Shown here: positions 30,885-41,381 of the stretch, piece by piece
How positions within the stretch are numbered: the first letter of the stretch is position 1
How the letters are laid out: each line of letters starts with the position of its first letter
Assembly (NCBI RefSeq): GCF_016919385.1
Contig: NZ_CP070351.1
Location: 868,001-932,000, forward strand
DNA length: 64,000 bases
DNA from: Gordonia sp. PDNC005
GTDB taxonomy: Bacteria > Actinomycetota > Actinomycetes > Mycobacteriales > Mycobacteriaceae
Direction of reading: 5' to 3'
Notes under the pieces: generated by a model
The model's input: only the letters and a program-made list of their open reading frames with translations
Database searches by the model: none
Told to the model about the DNA's origin: nothing
Program-made: the position numbers and the translations under genes

Positions 30885-32222
30885 GTGACCAAGACGCGCT
30901 CCCTCCCTCTCCTCATCTTGTCGTTCACCGCAGCTGTCGCCTTCGCGCCGCTCGGAACCGGAACGGCGTCCGCTGACACCTGTGGCAATGGAGCCGCCAT
31001 CGTCGTCGCCGGAACGAACGCGCCGCGCAACGGGCACGGCGTCCCGACCGGCGGCGTCACCGGTGTCGGTGCCAGATACCTCAACAGCGGCTACAAGGTG
31101 CAGTACGTCGACTACCCGACGTCCCTGTGGCCGCTCGGCCCTATCAGCTACGACGACGACGTCGCACTCGGCAAGGCAGCCACGCAGTCGGCGATCAGCG
31201 AGTATCAGCAGCGCTGCCCGGGCAAGCCGGTCGTCGTGTCGGGCTACTCGCAGGGCGCCCGCGTTGCAGGCGACGTCCTGTCCGACGTGGCGAACGGCCG
31301 TCAGAAGGGGAATCAGATCTCACGCGCCGGACTGTCCGGCGAGCTGTACTCCGATCCCCGCCGGGTCGGCCGCCCGAACAGCACCGGCGTCGAGAACGCA
31401 CTCATCGGCTTCATCCCGGGGTTGACGATGTCGGGGCCGCGCGACGGCGGATTCGGCGACATCCCGGTCAAGCAGGTCTGCACCGAGGGCGACGGCATCT
31501 GCGACGTCCCCGACCCACTGTTCGATCCGGTGGGCGCCGCCGACTCGTTCCTCGGGTACTTCCTCAAGCACGGCTACTACCCGGGCCGGATGAACCACGA
31601 CCCGACCGACAAGGCCAAGTGGGGCGGCCTGAAATGTGAACAGCAGGGCGCGACGGACGACTGCGTGACTCCGCTGCCGTCGTCCACGTCGCTGCTCGCG
31701 CGAGCAGAGCACGCACTCACCGGCCAGACGAACATCTTCGGCGATGCCGCCGACTACGTCGACAACCGGGCGCCGCTCGACCTCGCGCCCGGTGTCACGA
31801 TCGCGCAGATGCGCCCGCTCATCGGCGGGGGACCGGATTCGTCGAGCGGCAACCTGTCGGTCGGTGTCGAGGCCGTTGTCGCCGGCGCGGTCGGAGTCCA
31901 GGTGGAACGCAACTGGGGAACCAAGAACGACCTCACAGTAGGCGTCGACCTCGGGATCGGAATGACCGACAACCCTTCGGTCGACGACGCGCTGATCCCC
32001 AGCACGAAGCTCCTCCACGTGGAGACGACAGTGCCGATGATCGACAGTCGCAAGCTGCTCTACATCGCTCTCGATCCGACGGGCCTGATGGGCTCGAACG
32101 CCCCTGGAAACTCAGTTCTGCTCGATCAGGCGCCGACCACGGCGCCGTCGGTGACCGTGGAAGTGGCCCCGGGCACGGCCGACGCCCGCAAAGGCACGGT
32201 TAGTCTTCCGATCGGCGGCTGA
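30885..32222 (+). CDS. Secreted PE-PPE/cutinase-like serine esterase
   Basis: The 445-residue protein has a signal peptide (KTRSLPLLILSFTAAVAF, cleavage after ASA) and a serine-hydrolase fold. Its nucleophile elbow is GYSQGA, within VVSGYSQGARVAGD, and the following DVPDPLFD and FLKHGYYPGRM hold likely acid and His residues. This is the arrangement of mycobacterial PE-PPE-domain and cutinase-like esterases acting on cell-envelope lipids. A C-terminal beta-rich domain of about 150 residues has no family I recognise. Start: GTG 30885. Confidence 0.8.
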   Translation: MTKTRSLPLLILSFTAAVAFAPLGTGTASADTCGNGAAIVVAGTNAPRNGHGVPTGGVTGVGARYLNSGYKVQYVDYPTSLWPLGPISYDDDVALGKAATQSAISEYQQRCPGKPVVVSGYSQGARVAGDVLSDVANGRQKGNQISRAGLSGELYSDPRRVGRPNSTGVENALIGFIPGLTMSGPRDGGFGDIPVKQVCTEGDGICDVPDPLFDPVGAADSFLGYFLKHGYYPGRMNHDPTDKAKWGGLKCEQQGATDDCVTPLPSSTSLLARAEHALTGQTNIFGDAADYVDNRAPLDLAPGVTIAQMRPLIGGGPDSSSGNLSVGVEAVVAGAVGVQVERNWGTKNDLTVGVDLGIGMTDNPSVDDALIPSTKLLHVETTVPMIDSRKLLYIALDPTGLMGSNAPGNSVLLDQAPTTAPSVTVEVAPGTADARKGTVSLPIGG

Positions 32223-32912
32223 TCACATCATCCAGTCACCCAGCAGATAGCCGAGCGCGAGGGCCGCCCCGCCGATCATCAGCGATCGCAGGGCGGTCCT
32301 CGTCGCATTGGCGTAGCCGCGTCGGGCGATGATCACCGAGGTGACCACCAACGATGCGAGCGCAGCGACGATCGTCGACTCGCTGCGCCAGGGGAGGGGA
32401 ACCAGCACCATCGCCAGAACCGGCAGCGTCGCCCCGACCAGGAACGCCAAGCCGGCAGTGATCGCCTCCCGCCACGCGTCCGACGGTGTGGTCAGTTCGC
32501 GGATCCCGTATTCGATCTCGAGCTGAGCGGACAGGGCGTCGGCGTCCCAGAGCTCCTGTGCCACCTGCTTCGAGGTCTCGGGCGTGACACCCTTCCGCTC
32601 GAACCACTCGGTGAGCTCGGCCATCTCCTCGTTCGGCGTCAACTCCAGCAGTCGCTGCTCTCGCGCGACGGTCGACTGCTGAGCCTCCCGATGTGACAGT
32701 GCTTCGCACAGCTGAACACCGAACACCGCGAACGCGCCCATCAGAGTCGTGATCACCAGCACCGCGAACGATGTGGCCCCGCCGATCTTCGCGCCGGCCA
32801 GACCCAACCCGGTGCCGGCCAGGGCGATGATGCCGTCATTGACGTCAGTGAGCCGGTCCCGGAGATCGCCGGCGTCGACGTCGGCCCACCATCGGGCGAA
32901 TGCGTTGGGCAT
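32223..32912 (-). CDS. VIT1/CCC1-type transporter family membrane protein
   Basis: From ATG 32912 the product has 229 residues. LRDRLTDVNDGIIALAGTGL at the N-terminus resembles the first membrane segment of VIT family iron/manganese transporters. A cytoplasmic stretch (LTPNEEMAELTEWFERKGVT and VAQELWDADALSAQ) and three to four hydrophobic helices follow. TATCCT lies six bases before the ATG, suggesting a leaderless mRNA. Metal specificity is not visible. Confidence 0.8.
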   Translation of the reverse strand: MPNAFARWWADVDAGDLRDRLTDVNDGIIALAGTGLGLAGAKIGGATSFAVLVITTLMGAFAVFGVQLCEALSHREAQQSTVAREQRLLELTPNEEMAELTEWFERKGVTPETSKQVAQELWDADALSAQLEIEYGIRELTTPSDAWREAITAGLAFLVGATLPVLAMVLVPLPWRSESTIVAALASLVVTSVIIARRGYANATRTALRSLMIGGAALALGYLLGDWMM

Positions 32913-32981
32913 CTGAGGAGGATAGTCCCAGCGCACAGCGATTCGTGACAAGTGTCACCGCGGCGGGCGGATGAGTGCACG

Positions 32982-34235
32982 ATGTCGGCGCGTTATTGCA
33001 CTGTGCGCGAATCCGTTGTGAACACCGAGCCGAGAGCCGTCGTCGACGAGCCGTCCACTGCCCGTCCCCACCTGACGTGGATCATCCTGGTCCTCGCTCT
33101 CGGCGGATTCGGTATCGGCACCACCGAGTTCGTGGCGATGGGACTGCTTCCCAACATCGCAGGTGATCTGATGATCACCGAGTCGACCGCGAGCTACGTC
33201 ATCTCCGCGTATGCGCTCGGTGTGGTTGTCGGCGCCCCTGTCATCGCGGTGCTCGCCGCGCGAGTGTCGCGTCGGACCCTGCTGATCGCACTGATGGTCG
33301 CTTTCACCGCCGGTAACGCGTTGAGTCTGATCGCCCCGTCGTTCGGCACATTGATGGCGGCACGGTTCATCGCCGGGCTGCCGCACGGCGCGTACTTCGG
33401 CGTCGCGGCACTGGTGGCCGCGCACGTCGCGGGCCCGGGTCGGCGCGCACGCGCCGTGGGCCAGGTGATGTTGGGTCTGTCCGTCGCCAATGTCGCGGGT
33501 GTCCCGGTCGCCACCTTCATAGGCCAGCACTTCGGCTGGCGGGCGGCACTCGGACTCGTCGTCGTGATCGGCGCCGTCACGGTCGTCTCGCTGTGGCGGG
33601 TGCTTCCGAGCCTCACCGACATGACGACAACCGACCCGCGCACCGAGCTCGCCGGCCTGCGAAGCACTCAGATCTGGCTGACCCTGTTCGTCGGCATGAT
33701 CGGCTTCGGTGGCTTCTTCGCGTTCTACACATTCCTCAACTCGGCGCTCACCTCGATCGGCGGCCTCAGTGAATCGGCCGTGCCCATCGCGCTCATGCTG
33801 TTCGGGCTCGGCATGGTGACCGGCAACATCGTCGGCGGCCGCCTCGCCGACCGATACGGGGACATCGCGATCGGGATCGGTCTGGCAGGGGCCGCGGTCA
33901 CGCTGCTCCTGTTCGCGGCAACGGTCAGCACCGGCTGGCCCGCAGTGGTCGTCGCGTTCGGAGTCGGCATGACCGGGTCGAGTGCGATCCCCGGCTTGCA
34001 GACGCGCCTGATGGACGTCTCGCACGACGCTCAGACGATCGCCGCCGCACTCAACCACTCCGCCCTCAACGTGGCGAACGCCCTGGGCGCGTGGATCGGC
34101 GGTGTTGTCGTCGCGGCCGGATACGGCTACCGGGCGCCATCGTTGGTCGGCGCGGCATTCGGCGTCGCAGGTCTCGTGGTGCTGGTGATCGCGGTGGTCT
34201 CCGCCCGCCGCGGCGCTGTCGGCCCTCGGCGATAG
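32982..34235 (+). CDS. MFS transporter, DHA1 (AraJ/sugar-efflux-like)
   Basis: About 417 residues with 12 predicted membrane segments. The first helix region LGGFGIGTTEFVAMGLLPNI is typical of AraJ-like DHA1 exporters, and loop 2-3 carries ARVSRRTLLI. The C-terminal half has GRLADRYGD. The true start may be ATG 32982 or GTG 33018. It lies back to back with the VIT-like gene. Drug or sugar efflux is likely; the substrate is unknown. Confidence 0.83.
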   Translation: MSARYCTVRESVVNTEPRAVVDEPSTARPHLTWIILVLALGGFGIGTTEFVAMGLLPNIAGDLMITESTASYVISAYALGVVVGAPVIAVLAARVSRRTLLIALMVAFTAGNALSLIAPSFGTLMAARFIAGLPHGAYFGVAALVAAHVAGPGRRARAVGQVMLGLSVANVAGVPVATFIGQHFGWRAALGLVVVIGAVTVVSLWRVLPSLTDMTTTDPRTELAGLRSTQIWLTLFVGMIGFGGFFAFYTFLNSALTSIGGLSESAVPIALMLFGLGMVTGNIVGGRLADRYGDIAIGIGLAGAAVTLLLFAATVSTGWPAVVVAFGVGMTGSSAIPGLQTRLMDVSHDAQTIAAALNHSALNVANALGAWIGGVVVAAGYGYRAPSLVGAAFGVAGLVVLVIAVVSARRGAVGPRR

Positions 34236-34245
34236 AGTCTCGGGC

Positions 34246-35088
34246 GTGACCACTCCCTTCGCCATCACCACCGTCAACGTCAACGGGATCCGCGCCAGCG
34301 TCAAACAGCGGAACGAGAACAACCCCGGCATGCTTCCATGGCTCGCCGACCACGCACCCGACGTTGTGCTGATGCAGGAGATCCGAGCGTCGGAGGCCAT
34401 CACGCGAAAGGCGCTCGCACCGGCTCTCGACGACGGGTGGTTCCTCACGATGACCGAATCGGACGTCAAGGGCAGGTCCGGTGTCGGAGTCCTGACACGG
34501 GCCGAGCCGTCGGTCGTGCGGATCGGATTCGGCAGCGACGAATTCGACACGTCCGGGCGGTACCTGGAGGCCGATGTGGACCTCGGTGGGTCGACGGTCA
34601 CTGTCGCCAGCCTGTACCTGCCGTCGGGCGCGGCGCTGACGGACGACCCGAAGGACGTCGAGAAGTACGAAGAGAAGGTGCGCTTCCTCAACGAGTTCGG
34701 TCCGTACCTGGACAAGCTCGTGGGTGCAGACGGTCAGGTGATCGTGGCCGGTGACTGGAACATCGCGCACACCGAACGTGACATCAAGAACTGGAAGGGC
34801 AACCGGAAGAACTCCGGATTCCTCCCGCATGAGCGCGAATGGGTCGGCGCGCGCATCAGCAGCGGCTGGGCCGACGTCGCGCGCATCCATCACGGCGACG
34901 TCGACGGTCCGTACGCCTGGTGGTCGTGGCGGGGCAAGGCGTTCGACAACGACTCCGGATGGCGCATCGACTACCACCTAGCGACGCCTGCACTTGCAGC
35001 CCGACTGCAGAGCACACACGTCCACCGCGCGGACGCCTACGACCGCCGCTGGTCCGATCACGCCCCCGTCACCGCGACCTTCGTCTGA
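34246..35088 (+). CDS. xthA: Exodeoxyribonuclease III
   Basis: The 280-residue AP endonuclease/exonuclease keeps the family motifs: TVNVNGIRA near the start, the metal-binding Glu in LMQEIRAS, GRYLEADV, the catalytic AGDWNIAHTERDI, WWSWRGKAFDNDSGWRIDY, and the final DRRWSDHAPV with the active-site His. It takes part in base excision repair. GTG start ten bases after the transporter stop. Confidence 0.95.
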   Translation: MTTPFAITTVNVNGIRASVKQRNENNPGMLPWLADHAPDVVLMQEIRASEAITRKALAPALDDGWFLTMTESDVKGRSGVGVLTRAEPSVVRIGFGSDEFDTSGRYLEADVDLGGSTVTVASLYLPSGAALTDDPKDVEKYEEKVRFLNEFGPYLDKLVGADGQVIVAGDWNIAHTERDIKNWKGNRKNSGFLPHEREWVGARISSGWADVARIHHGDVDGPYAWWSWRGKAFDNDSGWRIDYHLATPALAARLQSTHVHRADAYDRRWSDHAPVTATFV

Positions 35089-35099
35089 CAGGGAGGGCC

Positions 35100-36953
<1,854 letters not shown>

Positions 36954-36970
36954 CCGAACCGAAGGAACGT

Positions 36971-38023
36971 GTGGACCGGATCAAAGCGCTCGTCGCCGAC
37001 CTGCCCGCCCTGCTGGAACGACTGAAGGCGAGGTGGCCGCTGCTCGCCCATGTGATGGGCATGCTCGATCACTATGCGGCACGCCGCGGCAACGCCTACG
37101 CCGCCGCGATCAGCTTCATCGGGATCTTGTCTCTGGTGCCGGTGCTGATGGTTTCGTTCGCGATCGCCGCTTTTGTCCTGGCGCGACAGCCGGAGGTGAT
37201 CAATGACATCACCGACGCGGTACTGCGGAAGGTGCCAGGCGAGCTCGGCAAGCAACTCAACGACGTCATCGACTCCGCGATCGCCTCGCGGCGCACAGTC
37301 GGCGTGGTGGGTCTGGTCAGTGCGGCGTTCACCGGCCTCGGCTGGATGGCGCTGGTCCGCAATGCGCTCAGCGAGATGTGGGGTGGCCGTCGCAAGCGCA
37401 ATGCGGTCCTCGGCAAGGTGTACGACCTAGGGATGTTCGTGGGGATGGGCCTGCTGTTCGTCCTGACCATCGCACTGACAGTCTTCACCACCGGTCCGCT
37501 CGGCGACGCGGTCCTCGAGTTCCTCGGCATCGACGACACCCAATGGGGACGTGTGCTACTGCGGCTCGCATCGATCGTCGTGTCTGTGCTCGCGACGTGG
37601 TTGCTGTTCATCGTCGTACTGTCGCGGATGCCGCTGCAGACGATCCCGGTCCGGGCCGTTGCGGTGTCGGCGCTCGCGATAGCGATCGCCTTCGAGGCGC
37701 TGAAGTCGTTGGGCGCCGTGTACCTCGCGTCCGTGCTGAGCAGCCCCGCAGGCGCTGCGTTCGGTCCGATCCTCGGTGTGATGGTGTTCGCCTACCTCGC
37801 GTCCCGGATCGTTCTGTACGGCGCCGCCTGGTCTGCATCGGACCCGAAGCACGCCGACCTCCTCACCGCGGACGAAGTGGAAGGCGACGAGGAACCGGAC
37901 AAGGGGCCGGTGTATCTCGCCCCGGTCTACGAGGCGCCGAGTGCACCCCGGACGCGAGAGATCTTGACGGCGGCGGGCATCGGCGCTGCGATCGGCGCCA
38001 TAGCGTCCCGTCGCCGCCGCTGA
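36971..38023 (+). CDS. YihY/YhjD family inner-membrane protein
   Basis: The 350-residue protein has about six hydrophobic segments. GNAYAAAISFIGILSLVPVLMV marks the start of the YihY (BrkB) family, and GLVSAAFTGLGWMALVRNAL and FAYLASRIVLYGAAW follow. A charged cytoplasmic tail ends in RRRR. It starts 17 bases after trpS, so it is probably co-transcribed. The family has proposed transport or envelope roles. Confidence 0.85.
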   Translation: MDRIKALVADLPALLERLKARWPLLAHVMGMLDHYAARRGNAYAAAISFIGILSLVPVLMVSFAIAAFVLARQPEVINDITDAVLRKVPGELGKQLNDVIDSAIASRRTVGVVGLVSAAFTGLGWMALVRNALSEMWGGRRKRNAVLGKVYDLGMFVGMGLLFVLTIALTVFTTGPLGDAVLEFLGIDDTQWGRVLLRLASIVVSVLATWLLFIVVLSRMPLQTIPVRAVAVSALAIAIAFEALKSLGAVYLASVLSSPAGAAFGPILGVMVFAYLASRIVLYGAAWSASDPKHADLLTADEVEGDEEPDKGPVYLAPVYEAPSAPRTREILTAAGIGAAIGAIASRRRR

Positions 38024-38041
38024 CAAAGACTGCAGCAACAA

Positions 38042-38075
38042 ACGAGCCCGTCCCACCGGAGTGGGACGGGCTCGT
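38042..38075. terminator. Bidirectional terminator
   Basis: ACGAGCCCGTCCCA pairs perfectly with TGGGACGGGCTCGT (14 bp) around a six-base loop, between the converging YihY-type and secreted-protein genes. Confidence 0.88.
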
Positions 38076-38088
38076 CGTGCGGCTGTGC

Positions 38089-38865
38089 CTACTTCTTCGG
38101 CTCCTCCTTGCCGCCGCCACCGATGCCGCCGATGACGCCGGGGATGATGTCGACGAGCGAACCGGTGCTTGACAGCTGTCCCTCAGACGACCCGAGACCC
38201 GCCGAGTCGAGGCTGCCGAGGACTGCTTCGCCTGCGTTGGGGGCGCGGACCGTGAAGCACGCGGTCATGTCGCCGAATTCGAGGTAACCGAGCGGGGGCT
38301 TCGGCGTCGCTTGGAAAGCGGCGCCTCCGCTGGTGATCTGCTTGCCCGCGGTGTAGCTGGCCGGCGGCTTGTAGGTGAACTCAGCGGTGAACGCACTGCC
38401 GGAGAAGATGGCGATTCCGGTGTGAGAGATCTTCCAGCTGCGGCCGTCCTTGATCACGTTCGAAGGTGCAACGGTCTCTTCGTTGACGAGTTTGCCGAAG
38501 GCCCCTCCGCCGCCGAGGATGCCGCCGAGAAGAGTGAACTTCTTGAGCTTGACGACGGGCTTCACGTCAACGAGTTCCTTTGGTGGGACGTCCCAGACGC
38601 CCTGCACGTAGGGATTGCCGATGCTACTGGTCGACAGTGAAAGCGAGTAGGTGATCGGCTGGCCCTGGCCGATTTCGGTCGGGACCGACTTCATGAAGCC
38701 GTAGTCGACGATCAGCGTCCGCTTTTCCGTGGACTCGTTCTTGCACGTCGCGGCACCAGCGGTGCCCTGTGTGGGCGCGGCGACGGCGGCGGTCAGTCCG
38801 GCGCCGGCAACAGCGGCGGCGGCGGCGAGCGACACCAGGCGGTGGCGCGTAGGGGCGTGGGTCAT
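38089..38865 (-). CDS. Secreted protein, paralogue of the 35100-35789 product
   Basis: ATG 38865 (GGAG nine bases upstream) gives 258 residues with a signal peptide (VSLAAAAAVAGAGLTAAVA). The mature protein starts near ATCKNES, contains IGNPYVQGVWDVPPKE, EFTYKPPASY and TACFTVRAPNAGEAVLGS, and ends with GGIGGGG and a charged tail. Order and spacing match the other paralogue, so the two come from a duplication now flanking trpS and its neighbour. An envelope role is inferred. Confidence 0.75.
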   Translation of the reverse strand: MTHAPTRHRLVSLAAAAAVAGAGLTAAVAAPTQGTAGAATCKNESTEKRTLIVDYGFMKSVPTEIGQGQPITYSLSLSTSSIGNPYVQGVWDVPPKELVDVKPVVKLKKFTLLGGILGGGGAFGKLVNEETVAPSNVIKDGRSWKISHTGIAIFSGSAFTAEFTYKPPASYTAGKQITSGGAAFQATPKPPLGYLEFGDMTACFTVRAPNAGEAVLGSLDSAGLGSSEGQLSSTGSLVDIIPGVIGGIGGGGKEEPKK

Positions 38866-39063
38866 CGGGGCTCCGTTCAACGGATGACGTGTAGATAGGG
38901 GAGGAGAGTGAGTGGCAACACTGCCGCAACACGTCTGTGAAACGTAACACCGGAATAACGGGCAGATGCCCCGGTATCGGCGGGGAGGGCACGAACCGAT
39001 CGATCGATCGATAGATCGGGCATCAAACTGGTGCTCAGCGGCACGGAAACGCTGCGTGGTCGG

Positions 39064-40344
39064 TCAGTCCGTGCCGGGGCGGGTGGCACGTTTCCGCAGT
39101 ACAGCACCGCCTGAGGCGGCTACCGCCGCCAGTATGGTGACAATCACGATCAGGGCGGTGCGACCAGTATGGGCCGGTTCGTCCGATGCCGCCGACTCGG
39201 GTTCCGGAGCGGGTGAGAATGGGGAGTGGGCGTTGTCTCCTCTGTGAGCCAGCGAACCCACACTGGTTCCAGCCGGTGCGGCAAACCCGTAGTCGATCAT
39301 GCGCTGCGCCTGCTGAACGTACGTGTCGCCTGCAACGGTCAAGCCCGCCATCTGAACGATCACCAGGCGCTTGCCGTTCCGCTCGACGCCTGCGACGAAC
39401 GTCTTGAGGGCATCATCGGTGAAGCCGGTCTTGCCGCCGAGCATGCCGGGATACCCGTCGCGGAGCAAGGCGTTCGACGTGGCCATCATGTACCCCGGAT
39501 GAGCCTTGTCGCCCGGAACGTCCTTCAGTGCGGGAAAGCCGGGAAACGTGAACTCGGTGAGCGAGATCATGTGCCGGAAGTCGGCGTTGCGCATCGCCTC
39601 GCGAAAGATGAGCGCCAGATCGAAGGGCGACGTCGACATGCCCGGCGCGTCCAGCCCGGACGGGCTCGCCGCCCGCGTGTCGACTGCGCCGATCGCCTTC
39701 GCTTCGGCGTTCATCTTGGTGAGGGTCTGGTCGCGGCCGCCGAGTTCGCGAGCGAGTGCGTTGGCGCAGTCATTGCCGGACACCATGAGCAGACCGGTCA
39801 GCAGTTCGCGGACGGTGTACGTGCCGCCGGGGCCGATACCGCACGAATCGCCCTCGATCCCGTAGTCGTCGGTGGTGCCGGTGACCACAGTGTCCAGGTT
39901 CAGCTCTTTCATCGCTGTCAGAGCGAGCAGGGTCTTGATGGTGGACGCCGGGCGATAGCGCCCGTGCGGATCCTTCGCCGCGATGACCGTCCCGGTGTCG
40001 AGATCGGCGATCAGCCATCCTGCACTCGTCAGGTTCGCGGGGACGTCCCCGGCCTTCGGATCGGCCACCACGCCGCACCCCGCCAGTTTCGCGCCGCCCA
40101 CCGCAGGTGTGGGCACCGGTAGCGCCGTGGGTGTCGTGTGCCCCGGCTGGACGGCCTCCGACTCGTCGATCGCCGGGGGCGTGTGGACCCGGTGCGGGCA
40201 GTCGTCGGTGTCGGGCGTCGGCGCCGGCACGTAGCCCTCGACACCGGCGACCGGGTCGGCATAGGAGACGCAGACGGGTGCGGACAGGACTGAGGCGGCG
40301 GCGACGGCGACTGCCGCACCCACACGTGAGATGCGCGAGATCAT
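39064..40344 (-). CDS. D-alanyl-D-alanine carboxypeptidase (DacB-type)
   Basis: The 426-residue penicillin-binding protein has a signal peptide and the three active-site motifs STIK (Ser134-Lys137), SGN (189-191) and KTG (305-307). A C-terminal membrane anchor (ALIVIVTILAAVAASGGAVL) precedes a basic tail. It trims the pentapeptide of peptidoglycan outside the membrane. ATG 40344 (MISRISRVGA) gives a proper signal peptide; longer in-frame versions would not. Confidence 0.9.
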   Translation of the reverse strand: MISRISRVGAAVAVAAASVLSAPVCVSYADPVAGVEGYVPAPTPDTDDCPHRVHTPPAIDESEAVQPGHTTPTALPVPTPAVGGAKLAGCGVVADPKAGDVPANLTSAGWLIADLDTGTVIAAKDPHGRYRPASTIKTLLALTAMKELNLDTVVTGTTDDYGIEGDSCGIGPGGTYTVRELLTGLLMVSGNDCANALARELGGRDQTLTKMNAEAKAIGAVDTRAASPSGLDAPGMSTSPFDLALIFREAMRNADFRHMISLTEFTFPGFPALKDVPGDKAHPGYMMATSNALLRDGYPGMLGGKTGFTDDALKTFVAGVERNGKRLVIVQMAGLTVAGDTYVQQAQRMIDYGFAAPAGTSVGSLAHRGDNAHSPFSPAPEPESAASDEPAHTGRTALIVIVTILAAVAASGGAVLRKRATRPGTD

Positions 40345-40541
40345 GACTGACTGAGCGTACGGTGCGTCACACCCAAATGCCGCGTGAGGTGTCGGAAAAG
40401 CGATGGTTCGGACGACGTTCGCGTGCGTCGGCGGGCCTTTCGACTCGTTGCGCTCGCTCATAGCTCCTATGCAAGCAGCTGACGGAGCAGTGAGCGGAGC
40501 TGTCGCCCAAGGATCAGCGGGGTCGCTCGAGCGAAACGGAA

Positions 40542-40569
40542 AGGGCCCCGACCTGGTGGTCGGGGCCCT
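40542..40569 (-). terminator. Terminator of the sdh operon
   Basis: AGGGCCCCGACC pairs with GGTCGGGGCCCT around TGGT, 30 bases after the sdhB stop on the minus strand. The remaining bases to 40345 contain no gene. Confidence 0.85.
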
Positions 40570-40598
40570 CCGGGGCTGCAGAGAAAGGTCTGCGAGAA

Positions 40599-41381
40599 CT
40601 AGCGCGAGAACATCAGTGCGCGCTTGACTTCCTGGATCGCCTGCGTCACCTGGATGCCGCGAGGGCATGCGTCGGTGCAGTTGAAGGTGGTGCGGCAGCG
40701 CCACACACCGTCGACGTCGTTCAGGATGTCGAGACGCTCGGCGGCCGCCTCGTCGCGGCTGTCGAAGATGAAGCGGTGAGCGTTCACGATCGCGGCCGGA
40801 CCGAAGTACGAGCCCTCGTTCCAGAACACCGGGCAGCTCGTGGTGCAGCAGGCACACAGGATGCACTTGGTGGTGTCGTCGAAGCGGGCGCGGTCGGCCT
40901 GGCTCTGCAGGCGTTCCGCGGTCGGCTCGTTGCCCGAGGTGATCAGGAACGGCTTGATCGCACGGAACGCGTCGAAGAACGGCTCCATGTTGACGACCAG
41001 GTCCTTCTCCACCGGAAGACCCTTGATGGGCTCGATGGAGATGGTGATCTCCTTCGACGAGTCCTTCGGCAGCAGATCTTTCATGAGGAGCTTGCAGGCG
41101 AGACGGTTCACGCCGTTGATGCGCATCGCGTCACTGCCGCAGACGCCGTGCGCGCACGAGCGACGGAACGTCAGCGAGCCGTCGAGGTAGCCCTTCACGT
41201 AGAGGAGCAGGTTGAGCAGACGGTCGGTCGGCAAAGCCGGGACGCGGAAGCTCTCGAAGCCCTGCGCGTCGGGATCCTCCGGGTTGAACCGGAAGATCTT
41301 GAGCGTGACCATGGTCGCCTCGGCCGGAACCGGGGGCAGTGCGGGCTCGCTCGTTGCTGGATTCTCCAAAGTGGCAGTCAT
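40599..41381 (-). CDS. sdhB: Succinate dehydrogenase iron-sulfur subunit
   Basis: The 260-residue subunit carries the three clusters: SCAHGVCGSDAM for the 2Fe-2S centre, CILCACCTTSCP and the later CTDACPRG for the 4Fe-4S and 3Fe-4S centres. It passes electrons from SdhA flavin to quinone at the membrane. Its ATG overlaps the sdhA stop (TGATG). Confidence 0.95.
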   Translation of the reverse strand: MTATLENPATSEPALPPVPAEATMVTLKIFRFNPEDPDAQGFESFRVPALPTDRLLNLLLYVKGYLDGSLTFRRSCAHGVCGSDAMRINGVNRLACKLLMKDLLPKDSSKEITISIEPIKGLPVEKDLVVNMEPFFDAFRAIKPFLITSGNEPTAERLQSQADRARFDDTTKCILCACCTTSCPVFWNEGSYFGPAAIVNAHRFIFDSRDEAAAERLDILNDVDGVWRCRTTFNCTDACPRGIQVTQAIQEVKRALMFSR